Origin: Methanoculleus caldifontis
Lineage (GTDB): Archaea; Halobacteriota; Methanomicrobia; Methanomicrobiales; Methanoculleaceae
Assembly (NCBI RefSeq): GCF_032842345.1
Contig: NZ_WBKO01000002.1
Location: 392,208 to 456,207 of the forward strand
Length of the DNA stretch: 64,000 nucleotides
Reading direction: 5' to 3'
A program made the translations under genes and the position numbers. Positions 58,798 through 64,000 of the stretch are shown piece after piece; the first letter of the stretch is position 1; each line of letters opens with the position of its first letter. The notes below the pieces were generated by a model. That model was not told the DNA's origin. It searched no databases and saw only the letters and a list, made by a program, of their open reading frames with translations.

Positions 58798-59649
58798 ATG
58801 GCCGGGCAGACAATCCTCGTTACGGGCTCGACGGACGGCATCGGAAGAGCGGCGGCCCGCATCCTTGCCGGGCAGGGCCACCGCGTGCTGCTCCACGGCA
58901 GGAGCAGGGAGAAGGGCCGGAGAGTTCTCGACGAACTGGAGGAGGAGACCGGTTCCGACCGGCTGAGCCTCTTCATCGCCGACCTTGCGGTGCAGGAGCA
59001 GGTGCGGGCCCTCGCTGGGGAGATCGGCGACGCGTACGGGAGGCTGGACGTGCTCGTCAACAACGCCGGGGTCTTCATGCCGGAGCGGAAAACCGCATCC
59101 GACGGTATCGAGATGACATTCGCCGTGAACTACCTCGGCGGGTTCCTGCTCACCCACGAACTCCTCCCGCTCCTCTCGGCGAGCGCTCCCGCGAGGATCG
59201 TCAACGTCGCGTCGATCACCCACCGGAGCGTGCAGGCACCCGACCTGGCGAACCTGCCGGGTTTCGAAAATTACGACGGCTACAAAGCCTACGCCGTATC
59301 GAAGCTCGGGGTCGTCGCCTTCACCGCCCGCCTCGCCCGCATCCTTGAGGGGACGGGGGTGACGGCGAACTGCCTCCACCCGGGAGCGATCGATACCAAA
59401 CTCCTCAGGGCCTACTGGGGGGAGCGGGGTGGCGGCGCCCCCCCGGAGAGGGGAGCGAAGGTGGTGGTGCATCTCGTTGTCTCGCCGGAAGCCGGCAGGA
59501 TGAACGGCAGGTACTTCGAGGAGACACGGTGGACCAGCCCGTCGGCCCTGGCTCTCGCTCCGGAGATCCAGGAGCAGTTCTGGGGGATGGGGCTCAAACT
59601 TACCAGCAGCGAGGAGTGGCGACTCCGGGGGAAAGCATATGCCGGATGA
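58798..59649 (+). CDS. Short-chain dehydrogenase/reductase
   Basis: A 283-residue SDR enzyme that uses NAD(P). Motifs are TGSTDGIGRAAA for the cofactor, DVLVNNAGV, the catalytic Ser in NVASITHRS and YKAYAVSKLG with the catalytic Tyr and Lys, and the later NCLHPGAIDTKL. It resembles retinol-dehydrogenase/WWOX-like SDRs; the substrate is unknown. The ATG at 58798 lies 26 bases after a TATA-like TTCAAATAGG, so it is probably leaderless; TTG at 58792 is a weaker start. Confidence 0.87.
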   Translation: MAGQTILVTGSTDGIGRAAARILAGQGHRVLLHGRSREKGRRVLDELEEETGSDRLSLFIADLAVQEQVRALAGEIGDAYGRLDVLVNNAGVFMPERKTASDGIEMTFAVNYLGGFLLTHELLPLLSASAPARIVNVASITHRSVQAPDLANLPGFENYDGYKAYAVSKLGVVAFTARLARILEGTGVTANCLHPGAIDTKLLRAYWGERGGGAPPERGAKVVVHLVVSPEAGRMNGRYFEETRWTSPSALALAPEIQEQFWGMGLKLTSSEEWRLRGKAYAG

Positions 59650-59704
59650 AGGAGAGCGATAGCCTGCCCGGTGGACGGGCAGTGAGCACGCGGAGGGAGA
59701 ATGC

Positions 59705-59878
59705 ATGAAACGTGACCTGAAAGGTGAAGGGAAAGCGGAGACGAAGGAGTACTGGTGCGAGATCTGCGGAGCGGCCTGCGACGAGATCACCGAAGAGACT
59801 TACCCGGATCTGAGAAAGGCCCGGACGCTCTGCCCGGACTGCAAAAAGTCCTACGAGGAGTCCTGCAGGCTGCAGTGA
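59705..59878 (+). CDS. 57-residue zinc-ribbon protein
   Basis: A short protein starting MKRDLKGEGKAE with CEICGAAC near residues 18-25 and CPDC near 44-47, so a treble-clef or ribbon zinc site is likely. The acidic middle (DEITEETYPDL) is protein-like. GGAGG lies 11-15 bases before the ATG at 59705. No family recognised. It lies between the SDR gene and the large PAS protein on the same strand. Confidence 0.6.
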   Translation: MKRDLKGEGKAETKEYWCEICGAACDEITEETYPDLRKARTLCPDCKKSYEESCRLQ

Positions 59879-60023
59879 CAGAGAGAGCGGCGATGCACGG
59901 CGGAAGGCCGGGCGCGCACCGGCATCCGTCTCCGGGATGACGCCGGAGGGAACGATTTATAGGGCCGGATGGATATCCTTCCTGCGGAGGAGACCCCGGT
60001 CAAGCCGCGCATCCGTATCAGTC

Positions 60024-62492
60024 ATGACACCGACGACGCGCTCCGGCGGACGTACGGCCACGCTCCCCGCCCGGGCACAGGGCGACGGGATCCTCATCGT
60101 CGACGCCGATCAGAAGATTGTGCATGTCAACGCACCGCTGCAGGATCTTCTCTGCGTTGACGAGGAGGAACTCCCGGGAGCGGATGCTCTCTTTGCCGTC
60201 GAAAAGCACCTCTTTCCCCTCCTGGAAGAGGGCGGTTCCGGCGAGGAGGTCATCGCCCTCCTCCGGGGCGAGCCGCGCCCGTCACCGGTCATCCTGAGCG
60301 TCCGGGCACCCGGGACAGGCGTCCGGAGACTCTCCGTCACGTCGAGCACCATCGATACCGTTACGCCCGCGATCCGGCTCCTCGTCTTTCACGATACGGG
60401 CGAGGCAGGGGGCGCGGAGACCCCGAGCGTTCCCGGGGAGTTTCCCCCGATCTTCTTCGTCCAGGACCGCGACCTCCGGTACAGCTGGTTCTGCACCACC
60501 GGTGAACCGGAGCCCCCCCCAGACCTCGCCGCGGGGAGTACGGACGCCGATCTCTTCTGCCCGGGAGACGCCGCACGGTTGACCGAACTCAAGCGCCGGG
60601 CCCTGGAAACCGGGGAAATGGTGAGGGAAGAGGTCCTCCTCACCGTCAACGGGGTCACCCATACCTTCGACACGACGCTGGTGGCGGTGAAGGACGGCAG
60701 GGGGAAGGCGACGGGGGTCATGGGGACCCTGCTCGACGTCACGGCCCGGCAGCGGGCGATCGAGGCGCTTGTAAAGAGCAGGAGGCAGCTCGCCACCCTG
60801 CTGAGCAACCTCCCGGGTATGGCCTACCAGTGCAGGGCAGACAGCAAATGGACGATGGAGTTCGTGAGCGAAGGGGCGGAGAGGATCACGGGTTACCCCC
60901 CGGACGACCTCATCGGCAACCGGCGGGTCGCTTACGGCGACCTCATCCATCCCGGAGACCGGGTGCGCGTCGCAGAGGAGGTCGCCGCCGGGCTCGACGA
61001 AAAGAGGCCCTTCCAGACGACCTACCGCCTTGTCACCGCCTCGGGCGAGGAGAAGTGGGTCTGGGAGCAGGGCAGGGGCATCCCCGGCTCAGCGGACGGC
61101 ATCGTGCGGGTTGAAGGATACATCAACGACATCACCGACCGTATCAGGGTCCAGATTGCCCTCGCAGAGAGCGAGGCGCGGTTCCGCAACATCTTCGAGG
61201 AGGCCGGGATCGGCATTCTCCTGACCGACACCCGCGGGAGGATCGTAAAAGCGAACCCGGCATTCCAGCAGATCCTCGGCTATAGCGCCGACGAACTCCA
61301 GGAGATGACGGTTGCCGGGATCACCTACCCGGACGATCTGGAGGCGAGCAGGAAGTGCCTTGTGGAACTCGTGGCAGGAAAGCGCGAACGCTACCGGCTG
61401 CAGAAGCGTTACGTCACCCGTTCGGGAGAGGTCGTCTGGGCACGGCTGACCGTGACGGCTCTTCGCGACACCGACGGCACCGTCCGGTACACGCTCGGGA
61501 TGATGGAGGACATCACCGCCCGGAAGCAGGCCGAGGAGGAACTCGCCGAGAGCGAGGAGCGATTCAGGAGCATCTTTAACACCAGCCATGCGGTCATGCT
61601 GATCATCGATCCTGAGACCGGGGCCATCGTCGACGCGAACCCCGCGGCAAGCGCCTACTACGGCCACCCGCACGAGGTCCTCGTCACGATGCGGATCGAC
61701 GAGATCAACACCCTCACGCAGGAGGAGATACTCCAGAAGATCAGGAGGGCGGAGGCCGGCGACGAGTGGCATTTCTCGTTCCGGCACCGGCTGGCGGACG
61801 GCCGGATCCGCGATGTGGACGTCTTCAGCGGCCGGGTGATCATCCACGGACGGGTCCTCCTGCACTCCATAGTCCACGATGTCACCGAGCGGAGACAGGC
61901 AGAAGAACAGTTCCGGGCGCTTCTTGACGCCATGCCCGATGCAGCCATGCTGATCGACCGTGACGGGAGCATCCTCGCCTTGAACGAGATGATGGCAGGG
62001 CGGTTCGAAAAAAGCGTCGGCGAACTCATCGGGGCATGCACCTACGATCTCGTCCCGCCGGAACTGGCCGCGAAACGGCAGGTCCTGGTCGAGCAGGCCT
62101 TCGCGTCGGGAAGACCGCTCAGGCTCGTCGACGAGCAGGCGGGAATGATCCTCGAGAGCATCTTCTTCCCGATCCCCGGCAGCCGGGGCGATGTCGGACG
62201 GCTGGCAATCATATCCCGCGACATCACCCGCCAGCAGGACCTCGAGCGGGCCAGGAAGGAGGCATTCTCCCAGATCGAGCAGAACATCGAGCAGTTTGCG
62301 ATCCTCGCCGACCACATCCGCCAGCCGCTCCAAGTGATCCTCGGCATGGCGTGCCTGATCGAGGACGATAAGGTGGCCGCGATCCTCCGGGGCGAGGTCG
62401 ATCGGATCAACGGGTACATCCGGCAGCTTGACCAGGGCTGGATCGAGTCGAGGAAGATCCGGGAGTTCCTCCGCCGGCACGAGATGGTGTAG
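60024..62492 (+). CDS. Multi-PAS signalling protein with a short kinase-like C-terminal module
   Basis: An 822-residue soluble sensor with six PAS-type domains, at about 15-130, 140-245, 255-375, 385-500, 510-625 and 635-740, the later ones ending in DITARKQAEEE-like linkers. The last 75 residues (ADHIRQPLQVILGM, then INGYIRQLDQGWIESRKIREF) match the end of the protein at 50382 and lack a HATPase domain. I chose ATG 60024 because a TATA-like TTTATAGGG at 59955-59963 would start the transcript after the earlier ATG at 59937. No membrane segments. Confidence 0.8.
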   Translation: MTPTTRSGGRTATLPARAQGDGILIVDADQKIVHVNAPLQDLLCVDEEELPGADALFAVEKHLFPLLEEGGSGEEVIALLRGEPRPSPVILSVRAPGTGVRRLSVTSSTIDTVTPAIRLLVFHDTGEAGGAETPSVPGEFPPIFFVQDRDLRYSWFCTTGEPEPPPDLAAGSTDADLFCPGDAARLTELKRRALETGEMVREEVLLTVNGVTHTFDTTLVAVKDGRGKATGVMGTLLDVTARQRAIEALVKSRRQLATLLSNLPGMAYQCRADSKWTMEFVSEGAERITGYPPDDLIGNRRVAYGDLIHPGDRVRVAEEVAAGLDEKRPFQTTYRLVTASGEEKWVWEQGRGIPGSADGIVRVEGYINDITDRIRVQIALAESEARFRNIFEEAGIGILLTDTRGRIVKANPAFQQILGYSADELQEMTVAGITYPDDLEASRKCLVELVAGKRERYRLQKRYVTRSGEVVWARLTVTALRDTDGTVRYTLGMMEDITARKQAEEELAESEERFRSIFNTSHAVMLIIDPETGAIVDANPAASAYYGHPHEVLVTMRIDEINTLTQEEILQKIRRAEAGDEWHFSFRHRLADGRIRDVDVFSGRVIIHGRVLLHSIVHDVTERRQAEEQFRALLDAMPDAAMLIDRDGSILALNEMMAGRFEKSVGELIGACTYDLVPPELAAKRQVLVEQAFASGRPLRLVDEQAGMILESIFFPIPGSRGDVGRLAIISRDITRQQDLERARKEAFSQIEQNIEQFAILADHIRQPLQVILGMACLIEDDKVAAILRGEVDRINGYIRQLDQGWIESRKIREFLRRHEMV

Positions 62493-62504
62493 AGATCGCG
62501 CTGC

Positions 62505-64000
62505 CTACCGGCTCCCTTCGGTACGCTCGCGGATCTTTTTCACCGCATCCTCCGCAGCTTTCCGGACGTACCAGTCCTCATCGCTCCGGACGCGCTGCAG
62601 AGGCTCGATCGCCTGTCGGTCCCCGATCTCGGCGAGTATATCCGCCGCACGTTTTCTGACGTCGCTGTCGGGATCGCCGAGCGCGGATATGACCGGCTCC
62701 AGGGCCGGAACCCCTGCGGCGGCGAGCGCCATCGCGGCCTCTCTCCGGATGCTGTAGTAGTCGTCGTGGAGGAGCGTCATGAGAGGCGGGATCGTGCGGG
62801 GATCGCGCACCCCGGCAAGGACCCGTGCGGCCCGCCGCCGGATGTTGTCGTCGCGATCGCCGAGGACCGCGACGAGCGGCCCGACCACAGGCGCGCCCAT
62901 TCGGGCGAGTTCGCTCCACCGCTCCTTCGCGATCAGGTAACGGATCGTCTCCTCCCCCGGCCCGGGCGACCAGGCGAGGCGATCGAGGGCGTCTGCGGCC
63001 CCGGCGCGGACACGGAAGTCCTCGTCGGCAAGCGCACCGGGGAGCAGCGCCGCCGCCGGCTCGCCGATCAGCACGAGAGCCGCCACCACCCCTCGCCGGG
63101 CTTCATCGCTCCCCTCCCGCAGGGCTCGCAGGAGCGGATTGACCGCCGCCTCGCCCATCATGCCGAGCGCCCGCACCGCAACGCGCCCCACACGCTGGTC
63201 ATCCTGCAGAAGCGTATCTATGAGCGGTGCGATGGCGGCCGGACTCCCGATCTTGCCGAGCGTCGCGGCCGCACCCATCCGGACCGTCGGGGGACCGTTC
63301 CGGAGAGCCTGGATGAGGTGCTCGACGGCGGCATCCCCGATCCCGACAAGCGCCCGCGCCGCGCCGAGACGGGTGTGCCAGTCGCGGTCCTGGAGGGCAT
63401 CGATGAGCGGCACCACTGCCGGCTCCCCGACCATCTTGAGCGCCTCGACCGCCTTTCTCTGCCTGCCGTCCTGCTCGGTCCCGAGTTCACCGATCAGCCT
63501 CGCGACCGCGGGTCCCCCGATCACGCCGAGCGCCCGCGCCGCGCCCATCTGGATGGCGCTATCGGGATCGTTGAGTGTCCGGACCAGCGGTTCGACGGCA
63601 CCGGCCCCGATCTCCGCGACCGAGGCCCACTGCTCCTTGGCGATGAGGTACCGGATCTTCTCGCCTTCGGTTCCGGGCACCCATCCGGCCCTCCCGAGGA
63701 CCTCCGCAGCGCCCAGGCGCACGAGGTAGCGCTCGTCCTCCAGCGCCCCGGTGAGAACAGGGACGGCCGGTCTGCCGACCCGGGCGAGCGTCTCGACCGC
63801 CCCCAGCCGGGCAGCGGCGTCGGGATGGCCCAGTGCCTCGACGAGCGGGCCGACAGCCGTCTCCCCGAGCTCAAGGAGCACATCCCCGGCTCTCTGCCGG
63901 ATAGAAGCGTCATCGCTCCCGAACGCCTCGATGAGCGCATCGAGAGACGATGCCCCCATCGTCTGCAGGATCTCCGCCGCAGCCTGCCCGGTGCCGGGGC
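62505..64000 (-). CDS. HEAT-repeat (PBS-lyase-type) protein, 5' end outside the window
   Basis: About 498 residues of tandem HEAT repeats of roughly 31 residues, for example EHLIQALRNGPPTVRMGAAA and PLIDALQDRDWHTRLGAARAL, about fifteen in total. They form a solenoid for protein binding; no catalytic domain is seen. An ATG at 63959 exists, but the frame stays open to the window edge and reads AAAEILQT before it, continuing the repeat pattern, so the gene is cut by the window. It converges with the PAS gene, 12 bases between the stops. Confidence 0.85.
   Translation of the reverse strand, partial: PGTGQAAAEILQTMGASSLDALIEAFGSDDASIRQRAGDVLLELGETAVGPLVEALGHPDAAARLGAVETLARVGRPAVPVLTGALEDERYLVRLGAAEVLGRAGWVPGTEGEKIRYLIAKEQWASVAEIGAGAVEPLVRTLNDPDSAIQMGAARALGVIGGPAVARLIGELGTEQDGRQRKAVEALKMVGEPAVVPLIDALQDRDWHTRLGAARALVGIGDAAVEHLIQALRNGPPTVRMGAAATLGKIGSPAAIAPLIDTLLQDDQRVGRVAVRALGMMGEAAVNPLLRALREGSDEARRGVVAALVLIGEPAAALLPGALADEDFRVRAGAADALDRLAWSPGPGEETIRYLIAKERWSELARMGAPVVGPLVAVLGDRDDNIRRRAARVLAGVRDPRTIPPLMTLLHDDYYSIRREAAMALAAAGVPALEPVISALGDPDSDVRKRAADILAEIGDRQAIEPLQRVRSDEDWYVRKAAEDAVKKIRERTEGSR

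Noticed and set aside
58680-59078. A longer N-terminal extension of the acyl-CoA synthetase beyond the RHH domain
   Set aside because: It is antisense to the SDR gene, is Ser/Arg/Pro-rich, and crosses both promoters.

Overview
This window is a GC-rich stretch of chromosome from a hydrogenotrophic methanogenic archaeon, most probably order Methanomicrobiales and Methanoculleus-like. The taxonomic call rests on the gene content: an Eha-type energy-converting hydrogenase joined to formylmethanofuran dehydrogenase genes, coenzyme F420 glutamate-ligase genes, the archaeal termination factor aCPSF1/FttA next to a proteasome beta subunit, Sec61 beta, a DUF2115 protein, and archaeal TATA-box promoters with many short or leaderless transcripts. 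No plasmid or virus hallmark genes are visible, so this looks like core chromosome with patches of accessory DNA.

Layout. 1-4.8 kb: the 3' end of a CO dehydrogenase (CooS), a membrane protein, a TrmB-type regulator with a palindromic operator candidate, a DUF2115 protein, and two cupins flanking a ferredoxin-motif relic. 4.9-9.3 kb: two secreted fasciclin-domain surface proteins, one with 32 copies of an N-glycosylatable decapeptide. 9.4-14.6 kb: aldehyde dehydrogenase, MFS transporter, aCPSF1 and PsmB. 14.7-18.0 kb: CBS protein, UspA, amidohydrolase, Sec61 beta and the first CofE. 18.0-23.2 kb: a secreted protein with a long structured leader, TreT-like trehalose synthase, then an accessory patch with a Rieske relic, a 285-bp MITE with an 8-bp target duplication, hairpin repeats, and an intact FAD/Rieske oxidoreductase.

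23.2-34.2 kb is the metabolic centre: about nineteen tightly overlapping minus-strand genes running from eha membrane subunits through the [NiFe] small and large subunits and a polyferredoxin into fwdD, fwdB, fwdA and fwdC. The order suggests that ion-gradient-driven ferredoxin reduction is made together with the enzyme that uses it for CO2 reduction. 34.6-44.4 kb: tRNA-Leu, a PAS histidine kinase, an RHH/RelE toxin-antitoxin pair, a second CofE, a dynamin-like GTPase, then enolase with a third, divergent CofE-family protein and a prenyltransferase-fold protein. A conserved leader element with a compensatory base-pair change precedes the dynamin and prenyltransferase genes.

44.6-64 kb is richer in signalling. 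It holds OsmC, a 4Fe-4S protein, a methyltransferase, and a four-gene set of PAS protein, corrinoid protein, MtaA/UroD-fold protein and a DUF1638-like histidine kinase. These are followed by a TrkH relic, a 30-residue lysine-rich protein, a PAPS-reductase-family protein, HisH, an acyl-CoA synthetase fused to a ribbon-helix-helix domain, an SDR, a second PAS protein with the same unusual C-terminal module, and a HEAT-repeat protein cut by the window edge.

All assignments come from reading the sequence without database searches; statements about families come from general knowledge of those families.
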